Shown piece after piece: positions 1-8,187 of a stretch of DNA of 35,727 nucleotides. The stretch's first letter is position 1; each line of letters begins with the position of its first letter. The notes below the pieces were generated by a model. It did no database searches. It was not told the origin of the DNA and was given only the letters and a program-made list of their open reading frames with translations. The stretch is from Opitutia bacterium UBA7876 (GTDB lineage Bacteria > Verrucomicrobiota > Verrucomicrobiia > Opitutales > Seribacteraceae), in contig DLRY01000003.1 in the NCBI GenBank assembly GCA_002500665.1, positions 4,471-40,197 of the forward strand, given 5' to 3'. The position numbers and the translations under genes are program-made.

Positions 1-2
1 AA

Positions 3-737
3 ACCATCCTACTCGTGCTTTCTCTTCCCCTCTTTGTCTTGCCCGTGAAGGCCAAGAAAAAGGACATCGTAGACACAGCCGTTGGAGCCGGCAGTTTCAA
101 GACCCTTGTGGCCGCGGTCAAGGCCGCCGGACTCGTCGATACCCTCAAGGGGGAGGGTCCGTTCACGGTTTTCGCCCCAACCGACGATGCCTTCGCCAAG
201 CTTCCGAAGGGAACCGTCGAGTCACTTCTCAAGCCCGAGAACAAGAAAAAACTTACCACTATACTAACTTACCACGTGGTGTCTGGAAAGGTGAAGGCGA
301 AGAAGGCAGCGAAGCTTGATTCGGCAAAGACGGCACAGGGAGACAAGCTTACCATCAAGCCTTACGGAGAAATCCTGCGGATAAATAGGTCGAAGGTCGT
401 CAAGGCCGACGTCAAGGCATCCAACGGAATCATCCACGTCATTGACAGCGTCCTTATCCCCGATTCGGGCAAGAAGGAATCAGGCAAAAATGTTTCCATG
501 GAAAGCATCATCGTCTCGGCCATCAACAAAGGAGTCCCTCTCTTTAATTCCGGCAAGTTTGCCGAAACCGCAACGATCTACGCGAAGGCGGGCAAAAAAA
601 TCGTTGAGATGAGCAAGGGAGCAAGTTCCAACGACAAGAAGGTCATCTCCGCCGCCCTGCGCGAAGTATCGAAGGAGAAATCATTCTTCCAACGGGCCTG
701 GATCATGCGACGGGCATTCGACAAGGTCCTTCGCTAA
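3..737 (+). CDS. Exported fasciclin (FAS1) domain protein, 5'-truncated by window edge
   Basis: The frame is open to the left edge, so the start codon lies outside; a GTG at position 15 is in frame but falls inside what looks like a hydrophobic signal peptide, so I treat the gene as partial. A single FAS1 domain fills roughly the first 145 visible residues, with the two family motifs (TVFAPTDDAFAKLP and LTYHVVSGKV) and the typical end ASNGIIHVIDSVLIP. About 85 residues follow that are helical, Lys/Ala-rich and outside the FAS1 fold; they could be a TPR-like tail. FAS1 proteins are generally secreted adhesion or cell-surface proteins. Family assignment is firm; the role of the tail is unknown. 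Confidence 0.9.
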   Translation, partial: TILLVLSLPLFVLPVKAKKKDIVDTAVGAGSFKTLVAAVKAAGLVDTLKGEGPFTVFAPTDDAFAKLPKGTVESLLKPENKKKLTTILTYHVVSGKVKAKKAAKLDSAKTAQGDKLTIKPYGEILRINRSKVVKADVKASNGIIHVIDSVLIPDSGKKESGKNVSMESIIVSAINKGVPLFNSGKFAETATIYAKAGKKIVEMSKGASSNDKKVISAALREVSKEKSFFQRAWIMRRAFDKVLR

Positions 738-765
738 AGCGGAGCTAAACTATCCCCTCATCATT

Positions 766-797
766 TTCAAAAGAGCTCCCGAGGGAGCCCTTTTGGG
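766..797 (+). terminator. Rho-independent terminator-like hairpin
   Basis: Just after the fasciclin gene, CAAAAGAGCTCCC (768-780) can pair with GGGAGCCCTTTTG (783-795) with one A/C mismatch. The stem carries A-tract and T-tract arms, so it could terminate in either direction. It separates the fasciclin gene from the sigma-factor gene. Confidence 0.65.
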
Positions 798-883
798 TTG
801 CCTAAATCTCTCTATCGGTGAAGAAGAAACCATGTTCTTTTTGTTAAAAGGAAAGTAATCTTCCCGGTCGATTAAACTTACCA

Positions 884-1441
884 ATGCCTAGAATTGAAAA
901 CGAGATATGGACGAGGATCAAGGACGGCGATTCCGCGGCCCTTGCGGAACTCTATGATGGCTTTGCCGCCGCCATGTTTTCCCTTTCCCTCGAAATCCTT
1001 CGTGACCGCTGGGAGGCGGAGGAGGTAATCCAAGACGTATTTTCCTACCTCTGGCGCAAGCCCGAAGCCTTCTCTCCCGACAAAGGAAAGTTCAGTAGCT
1101 GGCTCCTTGTCCTGACCCGGAACCGCAGCATAGACCGTTATCGGTCTCGGAAACGACGAGTCGACCGTAACGAATCGGACGACATACTTAGCTCAAGAAG
1201 CGACCAAACACAGCCCGACGCGGCGGGTGAAGCTGTGTCAAGCGACGAAAGGGCGCACCTCCGCCTCGCCTTTTCCGAATTACCCGAGGATCAAAGGAAA
1301 GCCCTTGAGCTATCGTACTTTGGAGGAATGAACCATGTAGAAATAGCCGAACTTCTCGATCTTTCTCTCGGGACCGTGAAGTCGAGGATCAGGCTCGGGG
1401 TGGAAAAACTGCGCTACTCTCTGACTTCCTTGAGGACATGA
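884..1441 (+). CDS. ECF-family RNA polymerase sigma factor
   Basis: A 185-residue sigma-70 protein with only regions 2 and 4, as in the extracytoplasmic-function group. Region 2 spans about residues 15-90 (AEEVIQDVFSYLWRKP, then SWLLVLTRNRSIDRYRSRKR for core binding and -10 recognition). Region 4 is at about 130-180, with LPEDQRKALELSYFGGMNH and the helix-turn-helix HVEIAELLDLSLGTVKSRIR. It resembles the SigK/RpoE-like ECF groups. The next gene downstream begins with an anti-sigma-like segment, so the two are probably a pair. It is not obviously the ECF11 type that pairs with ChrR. Target promoters cannot be inferred. Confidence 0.93.
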   Translation: MPRIENEIWTRIKDGDSAALAELYDGFAAAMFSLSLEILRDRWEAEEVIQDVFSYLWRKPEAFSPDKGKFSSWLLVLTRNRSIDRYRSRKRRVDRNESDDILSSRSDQTQPDAAGEAVSSDERAHLRLAFSELPEDQRKALELSYFGGMNHVEIAELLDLSLGTVKSRIRLGVEKLRYSLTSLRT

Positions 1442-1498
1442 AAACAGTTCTTTTTAACCCTGCTATGTTTCGTTCATTTCCTCTCCTTCGCCACGAGC

Positions 1499-1530
1499 TT
1501 GCAAAAACTTCGGGCCGCGATATAGATAAT
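1499..1530 (+). promoter_or_regulatory. Candidate sigma-70 promoter for the anti-sigma-like gene
   Basis: In the 106-base gap after the sigma gene, TTGCAA (1499-1504) is followed 16 bases later by TATAGA (1521-1526), or 18 bases later by TAGATA. A separate promoter here would let the presumed anti-sigma be made independently of the sigma factor. Motif match only. Confidence 0.3.
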
Positions 1531-1547
1531 ACCTCTCTCAATTAGCC

Positions 1548-2792
1548 TTGGACAAACTAAGACAACAAGCACTAGACTATTCCCTTGGTATACTACCAAA
1601 GGAAGAAGCCATTCTTTTCGAGGCAAGCCTTGACGTTGATGACGACGCCCGCAAATTCCTCATTGAAGCTGGCGAGGATTGCGCCAACCTTTCTCTGCTC
1701 GCATCCCCGTCCGAGGCAAGCGTAGAACTCAGGCACAGGGTCATGGAAAATTCCGCACCCAAAAAAGATTTCAACCCTTTTCTCGAGAGCGATGTTATAA
1801 ACCGCCTACGCTATAATTACACGACTCCGAACAACAGGTACACTGGCGGTGGCGGATCAGCAAAGTTATCTGAAATCGGCGTATCCGCAGTTGAGGACCG
1901 ACTCGAAGAAATTTACCTTGATCTCCTGGCATTGTTTGTTCTCGTCGGCGGAAACTCAGCCGCCGCGGAGGGAGATTTCGGGGAACTGAAAAGTTGGATA
2001 GGACAGACAAATCCTCTGGGTCTGGGGATTAGCGAAACCTTGGCTCTTCCTCTCCCAGGAGAAGCAGCCCCTGCTCAGTCTGCCCGCAGGTCTCTTCTCG
2101 CCGCCTTACCCTCGCTTGCCTTTTTCGTGGAACGAGTCGGCGATGGAAGTGCGACATTAGCCGACGTTCGTCGTATTTTTTACCTTTGTCGCGATCAACT
2201 TAAGATCATGAGGGCTTCCTTTTCCGATCTCGATCCTGCAAAGTTAGCCGATGATGAGGAGTTGAGGTTGCATGGGGCGGGTCTTCTTAGAAGCAAGTGG
2301 TGGGGTGCAGAGCACGCCTATTTTTCTACTAATGGTAAAGTCAGGTGCGGACACTTCTTTGAAGGTCCGGTAACCGAGAGATGTGTTGAGTTTGCAGAGT
2401 ACGACTCCAACATTTATTGCTTAGCGAATCTCCTCGCCACAAAAAGCGGTAACGGCGAGTTTCATCTCGAACTATTCAAGGACGCTATCCCAAGCGGTGT
2501 ACTGGCCGTGGCAATGGCCGAAACTTCTCTAGAGAATCATGTCAAGCTCGAGAATCTAGCATTGGGCGTAGGAAATAATGGGCATTCACCAGCTAATGAT
2601 CTCGCTCTTTGGAAACTGGTTGAAAGCTCCCTTCTTCGGGGCAATCATGAAATTTCGGCCGAGGCCATAAAAGACGTTCCTGTACTCGGATGCAGCAGGT
2701 TCGAAGACAGCACCTACCTGTGGTTCACTTGGCCAAGTATCCCGAACAGCCACGAAGGGGCGCTCGCCTTTACTGGAAATCCTGAGCAATAG
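1548..2792 (+). CDS. Putative anti-sigma factor with large unrecognised C-terminal region
   Basis: 414 residues starting at TTG; an in-frame stop at 1527-1529 and no ATG nearby force this start, which has no clear ribosome-binding site. The first 65 or so residues (QALDYSLGILPKEEAILFEA, then SPSEASVELRHRVME) resemble the N-terminal sigma-binding segment of RskA/SigK-type anti-sigma factors. The HxxxCxxC zinc motif is absent, and I see no convincing membrane helix, so it should be a soluble, zinc-free regulator. Residues about 110-414 match nothing I recognise; they include several cysteines and could be a sensor. Position directly after an ECF sigma gene supports the regulatory reading. Its 3' end overlaps the convergent gene by 79 bases. 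Confidence 0.6.
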   Translation: MDKLRQQALDYSLGILPKEEAILFEASLDVDDDARKFLIEAGEDCANLSLLASPSEASVELRHRVMENSAPKKDFNPFLESDVINRLRYNYTTPNNRYTGGGGSAKLSEIGVSAVEDRLEEIYLDLLALFVLVGGNSAAAEGDFGELKSWIGQTNPLGLGISETLALPLPGEAAPAQSARRSLLAALPSLAFFVERVGDGSATLADVRRIFYLCRDQLKIMRASFSDLDPAKLADDEELRLHGAGLLRSKWWGAEHAYFSTNGKVRCGHFFEGPVTERCVEFAEYDSNIYCLANLLATKSGNGEFHLELFKDAIPSGVLAVAMAETSLENHVKLENLALGVGNNGHSPANDLALWKLVESSLLRGNHEISAEAIKDVPVLGCSRFEDSTYLWFTWPSIPNSHEGALAFTGNPEQ

Positions 2793-3460
2793 TGCGCTAA
2801 GTTAGGTTTTGTGCTCGGTTCGCGCATGCCACATGCTTCGAAGAGACCTCCCTCATAGTGAGCTTCCTCGACTCTGCAAGCGTCGTACGGACTATGCATT
2901 ACGAGTGCTGATGAAGATGATTTTGTTAACTTGCGTCGTGCCCAGAAACGATAGCGCTCAAGAAGAAATTCATCCAAAGGCGATGATGCTGGGAATTCAT
3001 TTTTTTTACGATTCCCAATAGTTGCCTTAATAGATGCCTTGACTGGCGAGCGAAGGGTTCTCCTCGTCGAACGGTAGCCCAAAGTTGGGCCTTTTCTTTC
3101 CATTGAGATACGAGAATTGAGGTACTCCAGTCCATAAAGAATTCTGGCCCCAAGCACGGCCCCCGGGTCAGTTGAATCAAGGGAGTGGAACCACACGCCA
3201 CGCCGGCCCTCGCGGTCCCGGGCATAAGTCCTCAAGTTAACCTCGAGGAAATCACTCCAAGGAATCCAGGGGATGGGTGAAAACCTGAGTTCCGAAAGAC
3301 GAAAACCAACCACGCTAGCCCAAGCTTGTCCCTCGAAAAGATCAAGCTCGAGATCGTCGGGAAGAGTTTTCGAGAGTTCCTCGGCATCAACGGGCCAGTG
3401 TAAGAGAAGCAGGTCCTCCCAGCGCTGAGTCAGGAAATTCCTGAGTAATGGATGGGCCAT
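2714..3460 (-). CDS. DUF2071 (YqjF-like) protein
   Basis: 248 residues matching the DUF2071/COG3361 family: N-terminal QRWEDLLLLHWPVDAEEL, central VWFHSLDSTDPGAVLGAR, and C-terminal ERYRFWA followed by a YSPGF-like end (HYCSGFPVKA). The function of the family is unknown; members are acetoacetate-decarboxylase-like in fold. The start lies 6 bases after the stop of the SRPBCC gene, so the two are probably co-transcribed. The last 79 bases overlap the convergent anti-sigma-like gene; because the family's conserved end lies within this overlap, the overlap appears real. Confidence 0.85.
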   Translation of the reverse strand: MAHPLLRNFLTQRWEDLLLLHWPVDAEELSKTLPDDLELDLFEGQAWASVVGFRLSELRFSPIPWIPWSDFLEVNLRTYARDREGRRGVWFHSLDSTDPGAVLGARILYGLEYLNSRISMERKGPTLGYRSTRRTLRSPVKASIKATIGNRKKNEFPASSPLDEFLLERYRFWARRKLTKSSSSALVMHSPYDACRVEEAHYEGGLFEACGMREPSTKPNLAHYCSGFPVKASAPSWLFGILGQVNHR

Positions 3461-3466
3461 GAAAAT

Positions 3467-3946
3467 TTAATTGGATGAGAAGATTTCCGAAAGTTTCTCC
3501 CTTCGGTAGTTGAAAATCCGCTCCAGTGTACCCCGGACGAAAAGGCAATGGGCCAAACCGCCGAGCGGGCCAAAAGGCATTTCGTAGCGGATTTCGTCGG
3601 TCATGCGCGTACCCCGATCTACCTCCTCAAGACGGTGAGAATGAATCCAAGTCTTGTAGGGACCGACCCGCTGCTCGTCCACGAAGGAGAAGCCTTCCTC
3701 CACATACTTGATTTCGGTCAACCACGGGGTATCGCCAAGGAAGGGTATCTTAATCCGGTATTCGAGGAAAAGACCTGCATAAGTCTTTGGGGGCGGATCA
3801 CCGACCAACTCGAAGGTCATGTCGGGGGGCGTGATCTCCCCCAGGTTCTGGGGGACGGAAATAAAAGCCCAGAGCTCATGTCGCGGGATGGGAAGAATTT
3901 GAACCTGGGTCAACTTATTCACGAAGCGAATCCTATCCCGATCCAT
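3467..3946 (-). CDS. SRPBCC ligand-binding protein, COG4276-like
   Basis: A START/Bet v 1-like fold protein: the domain begins near FVNKLTQVQILPIPRHELWAF and ends with GTLERIFNYRREKLSEIF, passing through LGEITPPDM and RMTDEIRYEMPFGPLG, which are typical of COG4276. I chose the ATG at 3946 (159 residues); an upstream ATG at 3994 would leave only 6 bases before the divergent gene's start. In other genomes COG4276 proteins often sit beside photolyase genes, which fits the repair genes elsewhere in this window. No ligand is known. It forms a likely operon with the DUF2071 gene. Confidence 0.8.
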   Translation of the reverse strand: MDRDRIRFVNKLTQVQILPIPRHELWAFISVPQNLGEITPPDMTFELVGDPPPKTYAGLFLEYRIKIPFLGDTPWLTEIKYVEEGFSFVDEQRVGPYKTWIHSHRLEEVDRGTRMTDEIRYEMPFGPLGGLAHCLFVRGTLERIFNYRREKLSEIFSSN

Positions 3947-4000
3947 GCAAAAGTCCAACCTCCCCTTGACGAATCCCATACGAAGTCCTAACAAGGGACC

Positions 4001-4858
4001 ATGAAATTGACTGCCTCCGTACTCTTCCTCACTTCCCTCTTTCCTGCACTCCTTTCAGGACAGGATTTCGTCTCCGACGTAGCCGCCATCCGGATTTCCC
4101 ATTCCTGGGTACCCGACCGCAAGATTGAAGGCCTCTCGACCGAGGTCGGACTTAGTGAATGGAGCGTCATGAGTCCCATCTTTTATCACAAAAGCGAAGG
4201 TTGGTCCTTCGGGGTCGGACTCCGATACGAGTATACTAGTTTGGATTTTTCCGATTCCGCAACCTTCGACGAGGATCGTCTCCAATCCATCGATCTACCC
4301 TTCTTCATGGGCATGGAGCAATCCGAGAAAATCCAGTGGGTCGCCATGCTCAGCCCAAGCCTTTCGGGGGATTTTGAACAAGTCGACGGCGATACCCTTG
4401 ATTACCTTATTCTCGGAGGGGCCCGCTACCGGAAAAGCGAAACTTTCGAGTGGTTCTTCGGAGCCGTATACTCGACCGGTTTCGACGATGATCTCTTCCT
4501 TCCTGCGATAGGTTTCAAATGGGAGCCATCCGAGAAATCCGACTTGTTTTTCGCTGGTCCAATCCTCCGCTACCGCTATTCCTTCACCGATTCCCTCGAC
4601 CTCGTCCTTGCCGGAAACCTATCCGGCAACCGATGGAACACCGAGGCGGGATACGGGGAGCGCGATTTACTTCTGCGCTCTTATCGACTTTCCCTAGGCC
4701 TGCAATGGAACCTCTTAGAGAAACATGCCTTATTTGCCGCTGTAGGGACGGAATTCGCCAGGCAGGTGGAGATCAAGAACTCTGTTGGGACGACCCTCAT
4801 GAAAAGGGATCTCAAGACCACGCCAAGCTTCGAGCTTGGCTATCGGTTCAGGTTTTGA
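4001..4858 (+). CDS. Exported beta-barrel outer-membrane protein, DUF6268-like
   Basis: 285 residues with a cleavable signal peptide (about residues 1-20, ending LFPALLSGQ). The mature part has alternating aromatic/polar strands such as EGWSFGVGLRYEYTSLDF and ends in an aromatic strand (FELGYRFRF) with terminal Phe, the usual BAM recognition signal. The layout resembles DUF6268 proteins, which are common in Verrucomicrobiota and Bacteroidota and have no known function. Its last 19 bases overlap the convergent flavoprotein gene. Confidence 0.75.
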   Translation: MKLTASVLFLTSLFPALLSGQDFVSDVAAIRISHSWVPDRKIEGLSTEVGLSEWSVMSPIFYHKSEGWSFGVGLRYEYTSLDFSDSATFDEDRLQSIDLPFFMGMEQSEKIQWVAMLSPSLSGDFEQVDGDTLDYLILGGARYRKSETFEWFFGAVYSTGFDDDLFLPAIGFKWEPSEKSDLFFAGPILRYRYSFTDSLDLVLAGNLSGNRWNTEAGYGERDLLLRSYRLSLGLQWNLLEKHALFAAVGTEFARQVEIKNSVGTTLMKRDLKTTPSFELGYRFRF

Positions 4859-5820
4859 CCCACTGAACTGAGAATGCTTTCCGCGACCTCCCAACCGGAG
4901 AGAAAGGCGTTCTCTATTCTTTCCCCGCCGAAGCCATCTCCAGCAAGGGAAACACCTTCCTCAAGGGAATGGAAATGGGAGTCTCCAAAGGTGACGAGTG
5001 GCTTTGCGAAACCCCATCGGTGGGAACTCCACTGGGTGATCCGAGAATTCAAGTATTCCTCCGCAACCTTGATCATGAGGGGTATTCTCTCCTCGTCGGG
5101 GGCATCCCAAAACTTTTCCGAGTAGCAACTTGAAGCGTGTACCGTACAGGCTGGTTGTTCGGATATGCCCTTAGTCATGTTGTCGGATATCCAATCTACC
5201 TCGGGTACCGGATGCGTGAGAGTTCCCGGATTCTCCAAGGCCGAACTACCTTCCAGCAAGCCGAGAAGCGCGAGGCAGCGGGTGTAGCGGACTGCCCGTA
5301 GCTTCTGCATGGTTTGAGGATCAAGAGAAAAACAGCTTCTTTGGAAAAGTTCAAGGACCTGCGGGACGGGAAAAGTTACGACGACGTGGTCCGCCCTTAA
5401 GTTTCGCCCCAAACCGGCTCTTTCACGGATGAACCACTGGTCTTTGCGCTCAATGCTCTCGACAAAAAATTGTTTTTCAACGGCAAGGGACTCAGCGAGG
5501 CACTTGACTGGGGAGTTCATTCCTTGCGTTCCACGGTAACGGGTACCTACGGGCAAGTCTTCACGGTCAGGTATGCGGTCGTACCAAGCCATAATGACTT
5601 CGGATTGTTTCCATTTCAGAATGTACTCTTTCATCCTCTGGTCACGAACAGTCAGGAATTGGGCCCCATGATCGATGCGGGCACCTCCCATTCGCCGGGT
5701 GGACATTCTTCCTCCCACTCCTCTGCCCTTTTCGACCAAAACCACGGAATGTCCTTGCAAAGACAGTCTGTGGGCACAGGTCGTACCAGTAATTCCTCCT
5801 CCAAGTATGGCGATTTTCAT
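4840..5820 (-). CDS. NAD(P)/FAD-dependent oxidoreductase, renalase-like (COG3380)
   Basis: 326 residues. The N-terminus is a classic FAD-binding Rossmann segment (MKIAILGGGITGTTCAHRL, glutamate at the end of strand 2 in VVLVEKG), followed by GVGGRMSTRRMGGARIDHGA, the mark of COG3380/renalase-like flavoproteins. The C-terminus has the second FAD motif SLAGDGFGGERIENAFLSG. Substrate unknown; renalases oxidise misreduced nicotinamides, but that activity is not proven for bacterial COG3380 proteins in general. COG3380 genes are often found near photolyase/COG4276 genes. Cytoplasmic, no signal peptide. Confidence 0.88.
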   Translation of the reverse strand: MKIAILGGGITGTTCAHRLSLQGHSVVLVEKGRGVGGRMSTRRMGGARIDHGAQFLTVRDQRMKEYILKWKQSEVIMAWYDRIPDREDLPVGTRYRGTQGMNSPVKCLAESLAVEKQFFVESIERKDQWFIRERAGLGRNLRADHVVVTFPVPQVLELFQRSCFSLDPQTMQKLRAVRYTRCLALLGLLEGSSALENPGTLTHPVPEVDWISDNMTKGISEQPACTVHASSCYSEKFWDAPDEERIPLMIKVAEEYLNSRITQWSSHRWGFAKPLVTFGDSHFHSLEEGVSLAGDGFGGERIENAFLSGWEVAESILSSVGQNLNR

Positions 5821-5862
5821 GAACAGTTGGGTGTGCGTGATGTGCGAAAAATTGGAATCTTT

Positions 5863-5882
5863 GTGTACGTTTACAATCTAAG
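5863..5882. promoter_or_regulatory. Palindromic TGTA..TACA motif in divergent promoter region
   Basis: The gap between the flavoprotein gene (start 5820, minus) and the HDOD remnant (plus) is AT-rich and contains TGTACGTTTACA, a TGTA-4-TACA inverted repeat. It may be an operator for the flavoprotein gene. Seen as a pattern only; no regulator can be named. Confidence 0.2.
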
Positions 5883-5931
5883 TGTTTTAAGAGTTGTTAT
5901 ATCTATAGGATGGATCGTTAGGATTTCAAGA

Positions 5932-6791
5932 TTACCCCGTCAGAACAAGGTTGGTTACGACTTGACCGCGGACTACCTAAGGGGTCATTTGCCCAGCCGT
6001 CCAGTGGTCATGAACGAGCTCATGATGGTAATTTCCAATCATGATTCCGCCCTTTACGCCCCTCGCGACCTCCTCAAGATGGACCAGACCATCTACGCCC
6101 AGTTGTTCAAGATCGCCAACACCCAGCGGTATCGCGAAAGAAGGGAAAGAAAGGTCGTCTCGATCGATGACGCGATCCAGGTCCTGAGCTTTGAGAAAGT
6201 TAAGCAGGTGGCTATGAATACGACCATCCTCTATCACTACGATAAGTAATTACGGCGAGGGGGTTTGGCCTGGAGCCTCACTGAATGCACAGCGTGGGGT
6301 TAGCTATCGCCAGTTCCATCCTAGTCGGGAAAGTCGGCTCGGACCTCTCCGACCAAGCCTACACCTGCGGGTCGTTGCACGACCTCGGCAAGGTGGCCAA
6401 GTGCAATTTCGACCAGATTCTTTACACCGAAGAAGTGAAATCCGTCCAGCATAGAAAGGTCGACGTCCTTGAGTGGGAGATCTTGGCCAAGTTAATCAGG
6501 AACGACCTGCTTGGGAGCTACCTGGCCCGGGCCTAGGGAATTTCAAACCTTGTTGAAAAGGTCACGAGGAGGCATCACGAGGAGGACCGCTCCAAGAGGA
6601 TCGGCATCGAAGATGCTAAGTCCAAGCTTTTCGTGGATATCGTCTTCCTTGCCAACGTCACTATCCACAATGTAGGCTTCGGATATAGCGGTCTCAGAAT
6701 TGTCCGCCTCCCCTCAAGGCTCACCAAGAGGAGGCTCGGGCTCGATGAGGATACCCTCGTTGAGTTCGAGCAAAAGGTCGATAATAGTTAA
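5932..6791 (+). pseudogene. Decayed HDOD-domain protein
   Basis: Three stretches together rebuild most of an HDOD domain. About 5932-6249 gives LPSRPVVMNELM, LFKIANTQRYRERRE and SIDDAIQVLSFEKVKQVAMN. Then the frame shifts by one, near 6246-6264. From there to 6791 one frame gives MHSVGLAIASS, SLHDLGKVAK (the HD-type metal site), LLGSYLARA, then TRRHHEEDRS and DIVFLANVTIHNVGFGYSG. This second frame is broken by TGA (6282-6284) and TAG (6534-6536). No convincing start codon is visible. HDOD proteins are signalling/regulatory proteins of uncertain mechanism. The conserved residues left suggest recent inactivation, or sequencing error. Confidence 0.85.
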
Positions 6792-6874
6792 ATCTCCAAA
6801 ATCGAAAGCTTTACCCTTTTTTCAAAACATAGCCAAACATACCTATTTCTCGAGAGCAAACCGCTTCCATCGCT

Positions 6875-7504
6875 ATGATCCAGACCACTCCAACCTCCAG
6901 TCCGCAGATCCTGGATTTGCCTGATTCGGACCTCAGCTATTACCCCAAACTAATGGACCCAAGATCGGCGGATCGGCTTTATGCATCACTCCTCGAGGAG
7001 ATTGAATGGAAACAGAACAAGATTAGCTTTTATGGCAAGGAGAGCCTCGTGCCGCGTCTCGAGGCTTGGCATGGGGACGAAGGCATGTCCTATGCCTACT
7101 CAGGCATCCGGATGCATCCGAAACCCTGGACTTCCGCTTTGATGGAAATCAGGAAGCTCATCGAACCGGTCGCCCGAACCCGTTTTAATTCCGTGCTCGT
7201 GAACTATTACCGAGACGGCAAAGATCGCGTCGCTTGGCACAGCGACGACGAAAAGGAGTTAGGACCCGAACCGGTCATTGGGTCGGTAAGCCTGGGAGCA
7301 AAAAGGAGGTTCAAGCTAAGGCACAGGGAATACCCCGGCAAGGATCTGCAGTCCGAGATCATTCTCGAGCACGGTAGTTTCCTCCTTATGAAGGGATCCA
7401 CACAACGCTTCTGGAAGCACGAGGTCCCACGCACGGCGCGTCCGGTCGGAGGAAGAATCAACCTTACCTTCCGGGTGATTCTCCGGGGAGATGGCGATAA
7501 GTAA
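6875..7504 (+). CDS. alkB: AlkB-type 2-oxoglutarate/Fe(II) DNA dealkylase
   Basis: 209 residues of the ALKBH2/3-like AlkB family, which oxidatively removes methyl groups from 1-methyladenine and 3-methylcytosine. Iron ligands are visible as H122-x-D124 (AWHSDDEKELG) and H182 (FWKHEVPRT); the 2-oxoglutarate-binding arginines are R194 and R200 (RINLTFR). The substrate-recognition part is SYAYSGIRMHP, and VNYYRDGKDRVAWHSD is a family signature. Length is normal for the short bacterial AlkB2-like proteins. It is separated from the HDOD remnant by 83 bases and is probably transcribed alone; it adds alkylation repair to the UV-repair genes nearby. Confidence 0.93.
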   Translation: MIQTTPTSSPQILDLPDSDLSYYPKLMDPRSADRLYASLLEEIEWKQNKISFYGKESLVPRLEAWHGDEGMSYAYSGIRMHPKPWTSALMEIRKLIEPVARTRFNSVLVNYYRDGKDRVAWHSDDEKELGPEPVIGSVSLGAKRRFKLRHREYPGKDLQSEIILEHGSFLLMKGSTQRFWKHEVPRTARPVGGRINLTFRVILRGDGDK

Positions 7505-7599
7505 ATGACGGCTTTGGCTTACGCGCCCTTGCATAATAAGTTGAAAAATCGTAGCCTTGGGTAATCCCTTCAATCCTCGCCACCGTACATATTATATCA

Positions 7600-8187
7600 A
7601 TGAGAGTCGTACTCACTTTATTGCCAGTATTATTCCTAGCCAATTGTCTTTCGGCCTACGAAGCCATGTATGAAAAAACACCCGTCGGTGAAATAAAGGT
7701 CATCACCCTGCCTGGCAGGACAGCCCTCGAGTCTAAAACGGAAGGTTCCTACTTCCGCTCCGACAACGGTTTGTTCCGCAAGCTTTTCCGCTACATTAGT
7801 TCCAACGATATCGCCATGACAGTCCCCGTCGAGGCTGACATCGAGCCTGGCCGGATGCGCTTTTTCGTTGGGGGAAAGGATAGTGCTAGGAAGATAATTT
7901 CTACCAGCGACGTGAAAGTCAGGAAAATCAAGCCTCAACAGGTACTATCCATTGGGGTGCGTGGCAGTTATTCGATGGAGCGGTTCAATCGCAACAAGCG
8001 CAAACTGACCGAATGGCTTGCCAAAAGTGGGGAATACGAACCCGCCGCAGAGGCCTACGCCGTCTATTGGGACGGACCTTTCGTGATCGGCTTTTTTAAG
8101 AGATCGGAGGTTCACCTTCCGATCAAGCCTAAGGAAAACAAACCCAAGGGGAAACAGCCTTCACCCAAACCAAAATCACAACCATGA
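7600..8187 (+). CDS. Exported SOUL-family haem-binding-like protein
   Basis: 195 residues with an N-terminal signal peptide (about 1-19); LFLANC is close to, but not a canonical, lipobox. The SOUL/HBP signature is clear: YEAMYEKTPVGEIKVITLP at the front and LFRKLFRYISSNDIAMTVPV in the middle. The last 25 residues are Lys/Pro-rich and probably a flexible tail. SOUL proteins bind haem or related tetrapyrroles in some cases; binding here is not shown. The stop overlaps the glutathione peroxidase start by 4 bases (ATGA), so translation is probably coupled. Confidence 0.88.
   Translation: MRVVLTLLPVLFLANCLSAYEAMYEKTPVGEIKVITLPGRTALESKTEGSYFRSDNGLFRKLFRYISSNDIAMTVPVEADIEPGRMRFFVGGKDSARKIISTSDVKVRKIKPQQVLSIGVRGSYSMERFNRNKRKLTEWLAKSGEYEPAAEAYAVYWDGPFVIGFFKRSEVHLPIKPKENKPKGKQPSPKPKSQP

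Noticed and set aside
6285..6791. TGA/TAG readthrough (recoding) in the HDOD region
   Set aside because: A TGA and a TAG both replace Trp, and there is also a frameshift. Recoding would need two different mechanisms; decay or sequence error is simpler.
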